Assembly: GCA_022768945.1 (NCBI GenBank)
Contig: JALEKY010000020.1
Location: forward strand, 1-64,000
Direction: 5' to 3'
Length of the DNA stretch: 64,000 nucleotides
Source: Christensenellaceae bacterium
GTDB lineage: Bacteria > Bacillota > Clostridia > Christensenellales > Borkfalkiaceae
Each line of letters starts with the position of its first letter. Within the stretch, counting starts at the first letter, position 1. The translations under genes and the position numbers were made by a program. Below the pieces are notes generated by a model. It ran no database searches and was not told the DNA's origin. It was given only the letters and a program-made list of their open reading frames with translations. Below are positions 33,869-42,436 of this stretch, one piece after another.

Positions 33869-33941
33869 AATACTTCCTCCGAATAAAAAGTCGCGTAAAA
33901 CGCGCGTTATCGCGTGAAATGTTTGTAAAATCGAACGCGTT

Positions 33942-34769
33942 TTACAAACAGTATTTATTTAAAATATAACCTACGGCGTCATCGTCGCAGGAAACGGTTA
34001 TTTCGTCCGCAAGGGCTTTAAGGTCGTCCGTCGCGTTCTCCACTGCAACGCCGAGCCCCGCCCATTCGATCATGCTCGCGTCGTTAAGCGCGTCGCCCAT
34101 GCAAATTACTTCTTCTCTTGCAATGCCGTGTCTGTTTGCCACGAACTCTACGGCTTCTCCTTTTGTGCAGCCCGCCGAAACGGCTTCTATTAAAAGAGTG
34201 TTCGACGAGTTAAAAACGAGTCTGCCGCCGTATTTCTTATCGAAAGCGGTCATTACCGGTTGAACTTCGTCGTACGTCACAAGACCGTCGTCGTCAAGTC
34301 CGAAAACTATTTTATCGAGTTTAAGGTTGTTTTTTTGGACGTATTCGCTTACGTTTTCGCCTATAACTATCGGCATAAGGTGCGCGTTCGCCTCGTAGTA
34401 TCTTTGCGTCCTCTTGGTGTAGCGGTTTACGAAATAATCGCCGTTCGAGTAAATTTGAATATAGTACCCCGCCGCTTCGAGGTCTTTAAGCAGCGAAAGG
34501 GCGTCATCGGGGTTTACGTATTTTTTCAAAAGAATGTCGCCCGTGTCGAGGTCGGCAACGACTCCGCCCTGAAACGCGATGATTTCGCCGTGCAGGTCGA
34601 AAGGTTTTACGGTTACGAGTATCGTGGAAAGCATTCTGCCCGTGCAGATTACGAATTTACCGCCTCGGCGTTCGAATTCTTTAATCGCTTTCCATGTTTT
34701 GTCGAGAATTGTGTGGTCGGTTCTCAGCAGCGTGTTGTCGAAATCGGTAACCAACATTTTGTATTGCAT
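33942..34769 (-). CDS. Cof-type HAD phosphatase
   Basis: 275 residues. A haloacid-dehalogenase phosphatase of the Cof/IIB subfamily: motif I is VTDFDNTLLRTDHTI (residues 7-21) with the nucleophile aspartate; motif II ICTGRM near 58; a large type-IIB cap from about 85 to 190; and motifs III/IV AGCTKGEAVEFVANRHGI and VICMGDALNDASMIEWAGLGVAVENA. Likely substrates are sugar phosphates or flavin nucleotides. Its start codon abuts the uvrC stop with no base between, so translation is coupled. Confidence 0.9.
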   Translation of the reverse strand: MQYKMLVTDFDNTLLRTDHTILDKTWKAIKEFERRGGKFVICTGRMLSTILVTVKPFDLHGEIIAFQGGVVADLDTGDILLKKYVNPDDALSLLKDLEAAGYYIQIYSNGDYFVNRYTKRTQRYYEANAHLMPIVIGENVSEYVQKNNLKLDKIVFGLDDDGLVTYDEVQPVMTAFDKKYGGRLVFNSSNTLLIEAVSAGCTKGEAVEFVANRHGIAREEVICMGDALNDASMIEWAGLGVAVENATDDLKALADEITVSCDDDAVGYILNKYCL

Positions 34770-36587
34770 TTAAGATTCTTCCTCGAAGTATTTTTTTATA
34801 TTCTGCGCTTGTTTCAAGCCTATGCTTTCCACTTGGGTAAGCTCTTCCACGGTGGCTTTTTTAATTTCTTCCACCGTGCCGAATTTCTTTATGAGAAGTT
34901 TGCGGCGTTTTTCTCCGATGCCCTCGATAGAGTCGAGCGCGGAGGAGAGCATTCGCTTGGAACGTATCGATCTGTGGTAGGTTATTGCGAAGCGGTGAGC
35001 CTCGTCTCGTATTCTCTGCAGAAGCTTTAAAACGTAGTCTTTCTTATCGAGCACTATAGGATATTCGTCCGTGACCGTGTAAATTTCTTCCTCTCTTTTA
35101 GCGAGGGAAATCAAATCGATAGTGCAGCCCCGTTCGTCAAAAACCTCCTTTATCGCAGATAATTGACCTTTTCCTCCGTCGATTATAATGAGGTTGGGGC
35201 GGGCGAAATGTTCTTCCTCGCTCGTGCCGAGCTTGTCTAAACGGCGTTTCAGAACTTCTTGCAGACAGGCGAAGTCGTTATTACCTTCAACCGTTTTTAT
35301 CTTAAAACGACGATAGTTGTTTCTGTCCGGAACTCCGTCGGTGAAGACTACCATCGAGCCTACTTTGTCCGTACCGCTTATGTGCGAAATATCGTAGCAC
35401 TCCATGCGCTTCGGGTATTCTTTAAGCTTTAAAATTTCCTTTAATCTCTCGCACGCGACGACCGTCATATCGTCTTTGTGTTTGATTTTGTCCACGGATT
35501 TTTCGAGGTATTCCGCCGCGTTCTTTTCCGCCATCAGCGCGAGTTCTCTGCGTTCGCCCTGCTTGGGAGTGGAAATGGTTACGAGCTTGCCTACTTCTAC
35601 CCGAAGAATTTTTTCGAGCATAGGCGCGTCTTTGCATTCGACGTTAAGAATGATTTCGTCCGGAATTCCCGTTTCCTGCCTGTAGTATTGCATTATGAAG
35701 GACGAAAGAGCGTCCTCGTCCGTTTCCATACCCGTTTCGAGAGTGAAGTACTTCGCGCCCTGCATTCTTCCGCTTCTCGTTACAAGCACGGTTATAACCT
35801 GATAAATGCCGTTGCCGGTTATGCCTATTATATCTGCGTTTATAAATCTGTTGAGGGATGTTATTCTGCGTTGCTTTATTCTGTTCAGCATGCGCAGTTT
35901 ATCCCTGCACGACATAGCGAGCTCGTATTCCTCGTTGTCGGAGAAAGCCATCATTTTTCTCGAAAGAATTTTTTCCGCCGAGTTGTCGTTTCCGTTGAGA
36001 AAGTCTATAGCCTGAAAAACTCTTTCGCGGTATTCCTCGTACGAACAATGTCCCGCGCACGGACCGAGGCAGCGTTTTATATGATAGTTAAGACACTCTT
36101 TTTTCGGTTTGTTTCTGTCGAGAGAAGAAGTGCAGCGCCTTATGTTGTAGCACGCGTATATAATTTCGAGAACGTCCGCCACGGGAACGCCGCCCATAAA
36201 AGGACCGAAGTATTTTGCCCCGTCTTTACGGATTTTTCTCACTATCGTAAAAGTGGGGAAGTCTTCTTTTAAGTCTATTCTCAAAAAAGGATATTGCTTG
36301 TCGTCCTTTAAAAGAATGTTGTATTTCGGCTTGTATCTCTTTATAAGATTGTTTTCAAGCGAAAGCGCGTCGATTTCGGTGTTTGTTATAACGTAAGAGA
36401 AGTCGGCTATGTTGGAAACGAGCATCATTGTCTTTTCGTTCTTGGGCCCGTTCTGAAAATACTGCCTGACTCTGTTTTTCAGAACTTTCGCTTTTCCCAC
36501 GTAAATGACTTCGCCGTCCTTGTCGAGCATTATATAACAGCCCGGTTTATCCGGCAAAAGTTTTAATTTTTCCGTTATTACGCTCAT
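34770..36587 (-). CDS. uvrC: Excinuclease ABC subunit C
   Basis: 605 residues. It makes both incisions in nucleotide excision repair with UvrB. The GIY-YIG nuclease is at the N-terminus (KPGCYIMLDKDGEVIYVGKAKVLKNRVRQYF); the cysteine cluster IRRCTSSLDRNKPKKECLNYHIKRCLGPCAG is near 150; the UVR helix is near 205; the RNase H-like 5' nuclease covers MECYDISHISGTDKVGSMVVF and FARPNLIIIDGGKGQLSA; and two helix-hairpin-helix motifs end the chain (LDSIEGIGEKRRKLLIKKFG). AAAGGAGAAGAAGCT precedes ATG 36587. It is the first gene of the cluster with the HAD, hprK and Sel1 genes. Confidence 0.96.
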   Translation of the reverse strand: MSVITEKLKLLPDKPGCYIMLDKDGEVIYVGKAKVLKNRVRQYFQNGPKNEKTMMLVSNIADFSYVITNTEIDALSLENNLIKRYKPKYNILLKDDKQYPFLRIDLKEDFPTFTIVRKIRKDGAKYFGPFMGGVPVADVLEIIYACYNIRRCTSSLDRNKPKKECLNYHIKRCLGPCAGHCSYEEYRERVFQAIDFLNGNDNSAEKILSRKMMAFSDNEEYELAMSCRDKLRMLNRIKQRRITSLNRFINADIIGITGNGIYQVITVLVTRSGRMQGAKYFTLETGMETDEDALSSFIMQYYRQETGIPDEIILNVECKDAPMLEKILRVEVGKLVTISTPKQGERRELALMAEKNAAEYLEKSVDKIKHKDDMTVVACERLKEILKLKEYPKRMECYDISHISGTDKVGSMVVFTDGVPDRNNYRRFKIKTVEGNNDFACLQEVLKRRLDKLGTSEEEHFARPNLIIIDGGKGQLSAIKEVFDERGCTIDLISLAKREEEIYTVTDEYPIVLDKKDYVLKLLQRIRDEAHRFAITYHRSIRSKRMLSSALDSIEGIGEKRRKLLIKKFGTVEEIKKATVEELTQVESIGLKQAQNIKKYFEEES

Positions 36588-36897
36588 AGCTTCTTCTCCT
36601 TTATATATTTTTTTTGCAATCCTTAAGAAAGCCGTTCCGTATAAGGCAATCGTTTACACTTAATTTTAACATATTTCTTTAAAAAATTCAAGGAAAAAGC
36701 TTTCTCGTAAACGCAATTCTTTTATTTTAGCCGTGGCGATAGCGTTCAAACGACATTACCGCCGGTTAAGCCGCGAAGAGAAAACGTTTTGGTGAAAGTA
36801 TATATTTTGTATAAGCGGTCAATAATAAAAACGAAAAACTTCGGGCGGCGTTCAGGCGGAAGCGGCGTACCCGGACGGTATAAGCGAGGTATATAAA
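36588..36897. other. Divergent intergenic stretch between uvrC and spoIIR
   Basis: No gene seen. The plus strand carries GTATA at 36798-36802 and GGTCAATAATA at 36817-36827, a near match to a forespore sigma-F promoter, about 70 bases upstream of spoIIR. A clear uvrC promoter was not picked out. Confidence 0.4.
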
Positions 36898-37518
36898 ATG
36901 AATAATAGAGGCATTGCGTTGTTTTGCGCGGGGCTTGCGATCGTATTGCTTATTTCTTTTGCGTTTGCGGGCGGCTTAAAGGAAACGGTTTTGAAAGACG
37001 ACGGGAGTATATCCGCTTCGAGCCTTTTCGGTAAAGAGAACGAGGGGGATAACGGCGATTATCTTCGGTTGCACGTCCGCGCGAATTCGAACGACGCTTT
37101 AGACCAATCGGTAAAGTACGAGATAAAGGACGAAATAGTCTGTCTGCTTACGCCCGCCGCGGCAACTTGTAAAAGCAAAGAAGATTTGATGCGGAAGCTT
37201 AAAGGATTGTTGAGGGAAATAGAAAGAAAGGCGGACGGCATTCTTGAAAAAAGAGGCTTTTCCTATAAAAGCCGGGCAAAGCTTACGGAAGAGATATTCC
37301 CCGAGAGAAGGTACGGCGACCTTACTCTCGAAAGAGGGGAATACGACGCGTTGATAGTTAACCTCGGCAGCGGTAAGGGAGATAACTGGTGGTGCGTGGT
37401 GTATCCGCCGCTGTGCTTTTTGGGAGCGGAAGATACCCGAAGCGTGAAGTATAAATCGCTGATCGTCGAGATTATCGAAAAATGGCGAGAGAGATTGAAA
37501 GAGAAGAAAAAGAAGTAA
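36898..37518 (+). CDS. spoIIR: Stage II sporulation protein R
   Basis: 206 residues. A secreted forespore signal that triggers processing of pro-sigma-E in the mother cell through SpoIIGA. An N-terminal membrane or signal segment (GIALFCAGLAIVLLISFAFAGGL) is followed by the SpoIIR core: LRLHVRANSNDALDQSVKYEIKDEIV, the EKRGFSYKSRAKLTEEIFPERRYGDLTLERGEYDALIVNLGSGKGDNWWCVVYPPLCFL block near 118-180. The single-pass layout and length are normal. GCGAGGTATATAAA precedes the ATG. It is a strong marker that the organism forms endospores. Confidence 0.95.
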   Translation: MNNRGIALFCAGLAIVLLISFAFAGGLKETVLKDDGSISASSLFGKENEGDNGDYLRLHVRANSNDALDQSVKYEIKDEIVCLLTPAAATCKSKEDLMRKLKGLLREIERKADGILEKRGFSYKSRAKLTEEIFPERRYGDLTLERGEYDALIVNLGSGKGDNWWCVVYPPLCFLGAEDTRSVKYKSLIVEIIEKWRERLKEKKKK

Positions 37519-37683
37519 AAACTTCTGTCTTGTAATTTTCATTTTCTCAAACATATTCGAAAAATTTCGGGTTAAAAACAAAAAGCCTCCTTTATCGCGC
37601 ATAAAACGCTTTTTTTATACGAAACTAAGATTGAAAAAATCGTGCCGCGCACTAAGCGTACCGAGCACGAAGGAGGAAATATA

Positions 37684-38394
37684 ATGACAATAAAAAAGAC
37701 CATTGCGGTCATATTAACCGTATTCGCGTTTTTCGTCGCGGGCGGAACGGTGATCGCGGCAGAGGTTTATAACGAAACGCCCGTAATCGAAACGGCATTG
37801 AAGCAAGGCAGTTCGGGCGCGGAAGTAAAAACCATGCAGAGGAAACTTAAAAATTGGGGGTACTACAGCGGCGCCGTGGACGGAATTTTCGGTTCTCAGA
37901 CGAAAAAAGCCGTTATTTACTTTCAGCGCAAAAACGGGCTTGTAGCCGACGGTATCGTCGGTACGCAAACGCTTAAGGCTCTCGGTATGAGCGCGTCTTC
38001 GGGCGGAAGCGGCTCGACCGTATCGGGCGTAGGCAACTATACGAGTTCGGACGTATATCTTCTCGCCCGTCTTATCCATTCGGAAGCTCGGGGCGAAACT
38101 TATACCGGGCAGGTAGCGGTAGGCGCGGTCGTTTTGAACAGAGTTAAAAGCGCGTCTTTCCCGAACACGATTTCGGGCGTAATATACCAAAGCAACGCGT
38201 TCACCGCCGTTTCGGACGGGCAGATAAATCTTGCGCCGGACAGCACTTCGATAAGAGCGGCAAAGGACGCCATGAACGGTTGGGATCCTTCTTACGGAAG
38301 CTTGTATTACTATAATCCCGTAAAGACGACGAGTAAATGGATTCTTTCCCGTCGCACGGTGATTACTATAGGAAATCACGTTTTCGCGGTATAG
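37684..38394 (+). CDS. sleB: Spore cortex-lytic enzyme SleB
   Basis: 236 residues from ATG 37684, which has AAGGAGG at the right spacing; the longer frame from 37642 has none. A lytic transglycosylase that degrades spore cortex at germination. A signal segment (TIAVILTVFAFFVAGGTVIAA) is followed by a peptidoglycan-binding domain at about 34-95 (LKQGSSGAEVKTMQRKLKNWGYYSGAVDGIFGSQTKKAVIYFQRKNGL) and a Hydrolase_2 catalytic domain (LLARLIHSEARGETYTGQVAVGAVVLNRVKS, catalytic glutamate in HSEARGE). ypeB follows 15 bases later, the classical pair. Confidence 0.95.
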   Translation: MTIKKTIAVILTVFAFFVAGGTVIAAEVYNETPVIETALKQGSSGAEVKTMQRKLKNWGYYSGAVDGIFGSQTKKAVIYFQRKNGLVADGIVGTQTLKALGMSASSGGSGSTVSGVGNYTSSDVYLLARLIHSEARGETYTGQVAVGAVVLNRVKSASFPNTISGVIYQSNAFTAVSDGQINLAPDSTSIRAAKDAMNGWDPSYGSLYYYNPVKTTSKWILSRRTVITIGNHVFAV

Positions 38395-38409
38395 TTTTAA
38401 GGAGGGAGA

Positions 38410-40353
38410 ATGGAAAATATGAATAAGAAAGAGAATAACAGCGCTGTGGAAAAAGTTGAAAACATAGCCGCGGAAAACGAAAAGAAAGACTATGCGGCAG
38501 ATAAAAAAACAAACGTGCGAGTTTCGGCCGAAAAACCGAAAAACGGCGCAAATCGCGCAAAAACGGCTAAAAATTCAAACAAAAAAATCACGAAAGCCGA
38601 AAAAAGCAAGGACAAAGACAAACCGTCGAGAGGAGAAAGAAGGCTTCAAAGAGAAAAAATCCGCGCGGAGAAACAAGAGAAAATCGCCGCGATAAAGGAG
38701 GAGAGAAAGAAAGCGGCTTTCGAGAAAAAACAAGCGAGACTCGAGGCGAGAGAAAAACGCAGGGCGGAAGCGATAAAACGTCGTGAGCAGTACGCCGCGG
38801 AAAAACTCAGGAAGAAAGAAGAGAGAATAGCAAGGAGAGATAAGCTGAGAAGCGAATCGAGAGAAGACCGTCTTGCGAGAATTGCAGAGGAAAAAGCGGC
38901 GAAGGCGGAACTTAAAAGGCAAAAAGCCGAGCTTAGAGCAAAGCTTATTTCGGAAAAGAGAGAGAATAAAAAGATTCTCAAAATGCAGAAGAGAGAGGCG
39001 AGAGAACGCAGCAAATCCGAAGGACGTTCGAGGGGGATCGGCGGCTGGCTCGCGGCGGTTATATCGCTCGGCTGTACGGTACTTCTTCTCGGAACTCTTT
39101 TCACTTTTAACGTGCTTTATATAAACAGAGGAAACGAGCTTCTCGCAAGTTCTTACGAAAGAGCGTATTACGAGCTTTCGGGCTGCGTGGACAATATAGA
39201 CGTCGCGCTGTCTAAATTGCAGGTAGCGACTACGGGCGCGGCGCAGCAGAAACTGCTTAACGATATAGCGATTCAAAGCGAACTTGCGGAAAGTCAGCTG
39301 CAGGCTTTGCCGCTCGAAGATTCTTCGAAGTTCGGAACGAGCAAGTTTATTAACCAGATGGGCGATTTTTCCAAAACGCTTTCTCAAAAAATCGCTAACG
39401 GAGGAAAAATCACCGCGGAAAACCGCGAAACGCTTTCCGAGCTTAAAAGAAGAAATTCAAACTTGCAGAAAACGCTTGCGGATATAAGCGATAAAAAGGG
39501 CGGTAACTTCTCGTTTATTTCTCTTTTGAAACCGGAAGACGGTAACGTTGTAATCGAAGGGTTCGGAGAGCTTGAAAATCTTTCCGTAGAATACCCGAAA
39601 ATGATTTACGACGGACCTTTTTCGGACGGGCTTGACAGAAGAGTAGCCAAAGGACTTTCTGGCGACGAAGTCACCCCCGAAAAGGCGCTTGAAAAGTTCT
39701 CCGCGCTGTTTGCGGATTACGGGATATCGGAAGCGAAAGTCGTCAACGAAGGCAACGGGATAATACCCACGTATAACGTCGAAGCGACTCTTTCCGGCAA
39801 AGGCACTCTTTACGCGCAGATTACGAAGCAGGGCGGCAGACTCGTTATGTTTAACTGTTACCACGACTGCGAAAAGGAAGTTTATTCGCTTGAAGATTGC
39901 AGAGAAATAGCCGAATCCTTCGTGAAAAAGGCGGGATTTGACGGAATGACGGTAGTTTGGGAGGCTTCGGGCGAGAACGTCGCTCAGTTCAATTTCGCTT
40001 ACGATGAAAACGGCGTTGCGGTCTATTCCGACCTTGTTAAAGTCAACGTGTGTATGGAAAGGGGAGTCGTTTCGGCAATAGAGGCAAACGAGTATTTTCT
40101 GAACCATACGGAAAGAACCGTCCCGGCGGCGAAGATAACGGCTTCCCGGGCGGCGGAAAAGGTGGATATGATAGAGGTCTCGTCCGTGCGTAAGGCTATC
40201 GTTCCCGTAGGAGAAAAAGACGAAAGACTCGCTTACGAAATTTACGGCGAATACGACGGCGAAGACTACTTCGTTTATATCGACGCGATTACCGGCGAGG
40301 AGCTTGAAATATTCAAAGTAGTCGGAACAAAGCAAGGCAAAGTAGTAATATAA
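38410..40353 (+). CDS. ypeB: Germination protein YpeB with long charged N-terminal extension
   Basis: 647 residues. YpeB holds SleB in the dormant spore and each stabilises the other. From about residue 212 the usual protein begins: a membrane segment (WLAAVISLGCTVLLLGTLFTFNVLYI), the helical region ELLASSYERAYYELSGCVDNIDVALSKLQV, and three PepSY-like repeats at the C-terminus (TPEKALEKFSALFADYGI, SLEDCREIAESFVKKAGF, ITASRAAEKVDMIEV). Ahead of the membrane helix are some 205 residues of nearly pure Lys/Arg/Glu/Ala helix, absent from Bacillus YpeB (about 450 residues), which would lie in the cytoplasm. Two close ATG codons (38410, 38419) share GGAGGGAGA. Confidence 0.88.
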   Translation: MENMNKKENNSAVEKVENIAAENEKKDYAADKKTNVRVSAEKPKNGANRAKTAKNSNKKITKAEKSKDKDKPSRGERRLQREKIRAEKQEKIAAIKEERKKAAFEKKQARLEAREKRRAEAIKRREQYAAEKLRKKEERIARRDKLRSESREDRLARIAEEKAAKAELKRQKAELRAKLISEKRENKKILKMQKREARERSKSEGRSRGIGGWLAAVISLGCTVLLLGTLFTFNVLYINRGNELLASSYERAYYELSGCVDNIDVALSKLQVATTGAAQQKLLNDIAIQSELAESQLQALPLEDSSKFGTSKFINQMGDFSKTLSQKIANGGKITAENRETLSELKRRNSNLQKTLADISDKKGGNFSFISLLKPEDGNVVIEGFGELENLSVEYPKMIYDGPFSDGLDRRVAKGLSGDEVTPEKALEKFSALFADYGISEAKVVNEGNGIIPTYNVEATLSGKGTLYAQITKQGGRLVMFNCYHDCEKEVYSLEDCREIAESFVKKAGFDGMTVVWEASGENVAQFNFAYDENGVAVYSDLVKVNVCMERGVVSAIEANEYFLNHTERTVPAAKITASRAAEKVDMIEVSSVRKAIVPVGEKDERLAYEIYGEYDGEDYFVYIDAITGEELEIFKVVGTKQGKVVI

Positions 40354-40415
40354 AAGTTTATAACGGCAAGCGCCGAAAGTGGTGAAAATTTAGCGCATGC
40401 AAAGATTTAAAAAAT

Positions 40416-40455
40416 AAAGGGGAATACGTCGCGGATTGTCGGCGTATTCCCCTTT
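40416..40455 (+). terminator. Terminator of sleB-ypeB
   Basis: Perfect AAAGGGGAATACG and CGTATTCCCCTTT stem. The T run is short on the plus strand. Confidence 0.7.
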
Positions 40456-40540
40456 GAACGTTAAATAATCTTCCTGAATGCAAAATAACGGCGTTGTGCT
40501 CAAAAAAAATGTGCCGAAGGCATTTTTTCGGTTATTTTTA

Positions 40541-40569
40541 TTGACTTTATTCTCCGAAAATGTTATATT
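40541..40569 (+). promoter_or_regulatory. Promoter of the leucine-rich-repeat lipoprotein gene
   Basis: -35 TTGACT (40541-40546), 17-base spacer, -10 TATATT (40564-40569). Predicted start near 40576, a 91-base leader. Confidence 0.75.
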
Positions 40570-40666
40570 TATAAAGACTTTAATTATATATGGGAGTTGT
40601 ATGCCCTTTTTAACGACGGTTCGCTCAATAAACCGTCGGGTTCGGGCTTCTCTCCGGGAGTTAAAA

Positions 40667-42046
40667 ATGAAACATATCGCACAAGTTTTATTAGCCCTCG
40701 CGCTTGTATTTTCCTGCGTATTCGCCTTCACGGCGTGCGATAGCGACGCGGACAAGAGCGAAACCACCACTAAGATGACGCTTACACTCGTTAAACCCGG
40801 CGACGACGGCGCTTTGGTTGACGATACTATGATCGACGCGGAAACCGAAACCGAGTATTACGAAATAACCGGTTTCACGTTCTCCTCGCAGGATACCGAA
40901 ATTCTCTCCCGCGTGGCTTCGGATAAGAACTACTACGAGGATAGCTATAGCGGTATAAGAAAAGACAGCGAAAGCTATAAAAAAGAAAAAACAAGATACA
41001 ACGAAGGTCTTAAAAAGCTCGTAACCGACGGCTTAACCCTTCCCACCGCAGTTAAAACGGACGTTAAGGAATCCAAAATCACGCTCGACCTCGCGGCTAT
41101 AACCGCAGACGTCGACAATGACGGAAACAAAATCGTAAACGTTGCGGAAGGCGAAGCTAAATACACCGTTAAAGTTCGTTCCGTTAAGGCAAGCGCGCTT
41201 TACGGTCACACCGAAATAGAAAAACTCGTTGTTCCCGCAAATTACCTCGCTATCGGTGAAGGCGCGTTCGGCGGTATGTCCGCTCTCAAATCGATAACCC
41301 TTCCGTTCGTAGGAGCAAAGGCAAACGCGCTTAACGGAGCTAAAAACTTCGGTTATATTTTCGGAACTATTTCTTACGACGGCGGCACGAGCGTTACTCA
41401 GAATTACAACGCTTCCGGCACGGCTACCTATTATGTTCCCGCAACGCTTACCGAAGTAACCGTTAACGGACTCGTAGGCAAATACGCTTTCCACAACGTA
41501 AGCACCGTTAAGAAGGTCAATTTCGAAACGGAAGGCGCAATTTACGACTATGCTTTCTACGGCTGCACGAGCCTTGAAACGGTTAACCTCGACGGAGCTA
41601 CGATTATCGGTAAAGGCGCGTTCGGCGGTTGTACCGCTCTATATGAAGTAACCGGTCTTGAAAACGTTACTTCTTTTGGCGAGGGCGCGTTCCAGACCTG
41701 CACTTCGCTTAATCAATACAACGGAAAAACGCTCACGCTTAACAACGTTGCCTCGGTAGGAGAAAAGGCTTTCTACGGTTGCTCCTCTATCGAAAAGCTC
41801 GTTTGTACGCCTGCTGCGAACGCTACGGTCGGCGCTGCTGCGTTTGCTTCGATGAGCGCGCTTAAAACGGCGGAAATCGCTAATCTTACCCTTTCCGTCG
41901 GAGCTTTTGCAAGCTGGTCGGATATGCTTACCGTAACGGCTACGGGCTGCACTTATTTCGACGGAAGCGATTACAAAACGGCTTTTGTAGGCGCGTTCGA
42001 AGAAGGCAACACGTTCAATCAAAAGGCAAACATAAAATTCAACTGA
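40667..42046 (+). CDS. Leucine-rich-repeat (BspA-type) surface lipoprotein
   Basis: 459 residues from ATG 40667, with GGGAG seven bases upstream; the longer frame to 40478 contains the promoter. The signal MKHIAQVLLALALVFSCVFAFTAC ends in a lipobox. After about 180 residues of unassigned sequence, BspA/TpLRR-type repeats follow: IEKLVVPANYLAIGEGAFGGMSALKSITLPF, LTEVTVNGLVGKYAFHNVSTVKKVNF, YDYAFYGCTSLETVNLDGATIIGKGAFGGCTALYEV, and others to the end. Such proteins display leucine-rich solenoids on the cell surface for adhesion. No sortase or wall-binding module is seen; the lipid is the anchor. Confidence 0.88.
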   Translation: MKHIAQVLLALALVFSCVFAFTACDSDADKSETTTKMTLTLVKPGDDGALVDDTMIDAETETEYYEITGFTFSSQDTEILSRVASDKNYYEDSYSGIRKDSESYKKEKTRYNEGLKKLVTDGLTLPTAVKTDVKESKITLDLAAITADVDNDGNKIVNVAEGEAKYTVKVRSVKASALYGHTEIEKLVVPANYLAIGEGAFGGMSALKSITLPFVGAKANALNGAKNFGYIFGTISYDGGTSVTQNYNASGTATYYVPATLTEVTVNGLVGKYAFHNVSTVKKVNFETEGAIYDYAFYGCTSLETVNLDGATIIGKGAFGGCTALYEVTGLENVTSFGEGAFQTCTSLNQYNGKTLTLNNVASVGEKAFYGCSSIEKLVCTPAANATVGAAAFASMSALKTAEIANLTLSVGAFASWSDMLTVTATGCTYFDGSDYKTAFVGAFEEGNTFNQKANIKFN

Positions 42047-42066
42047 TATAGTTAAAAGAAATAATA

Positions 42067-42102
42067 AACCGTTCGCTTAAGTAATTTTGCGAGCGGTTTT
42101 TT
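42067..42102 (+). terminator. Terminator of the LRR lipoprotein gene
   Basis: AAACCGTTCGC and GCGAGCGGTTT (42067-42077 with 42089-42099) followed by TTT. Confidence 0.85.
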
Positions 42103-42208
42103 GTTTGCCTTTTGAAGGGGATTTACATCGATGAATATTGTATTTATCGCGCCTATGTATGGGCGGTCCTGCTCGTTTTTTCTCGTGAGAATAGCTTTAT
42201 GTTTCGCA

Positions 42209-42232
42209 TTGTAGGGGGCGAGCATTGCTCGT
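42209..42232 (+). repeat. Intergenic palindromic repeat, copy 2
   Basis: TTGTAGGGGGCGAGCATTGC followed by TCG. Copy 3 starts 72 bases further on. The stretch 42103-42370 has no gene. Confidence 0.65.
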
Positions 42233-42280
42233 CTTTTAATTTTGTTGTTTTACTTGCGCGGAGCTTGGCTAAATTCGTTT

Positions 42281-42305
42281 TGTAGGGGCGAGCATTGCCC
42301 GTACG
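42281..42305 (+). repeat. Intergenic palindromic repeat, copy 3
   Basis: TGTAGGGGCGAGCATTGCCC followed by GTACG. GTGGCGGTTGCCGCC follows at about 42340, as a related short palindrome does after copy 1. Confidence 0.65.
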
Positions 42306-42370
42306 TTCTGCTCGTTCAAACGCTTTTATTGTATACGTGTGGCGGTTGCCGCCCGTCATTTTTTAATATA

Positions 42371-42402
42371 AAAACGCGGCGGCATAATTAAATGCCGTCG
42401 CG
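42371..42402 (-). terminator. Terminator of thiT
   Basis: Minus strand CGCGACGGCAT and ATGCCGCCGCG (42375-42402) followed by TTTT. Just before it, toward the gene, a 12-base direct duplication of GTTTAATGCAAA stands at about 42406-42430. Confidence 0.85.
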
Positions 42403-42436
42403 CAGGTTTAATGCAAAGTTTAATGCAAAGCCGAAT

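Noticed and set aside
34260-36272. Long plus-strand ORFs opposite the HAD and uvrC genes (256 and 264 codons)
   Set aside because: They mirror strongly recognisable minus-strand enzymes, have no ribosome site and read as Phe/Val/Arg-rich antisense filler.
38575-39387. 270-codon minus-strand ORF opposite ypeB
   Set aside because: Phe/Leu/Arg-rich antisense of the Lys/Glu-rich YpeB extension.
40478-40666. N-terminal extension of the LRR lipoprotein
   Set aside because: It spans the consensus promoter, and the signal peptide starts at 40667.
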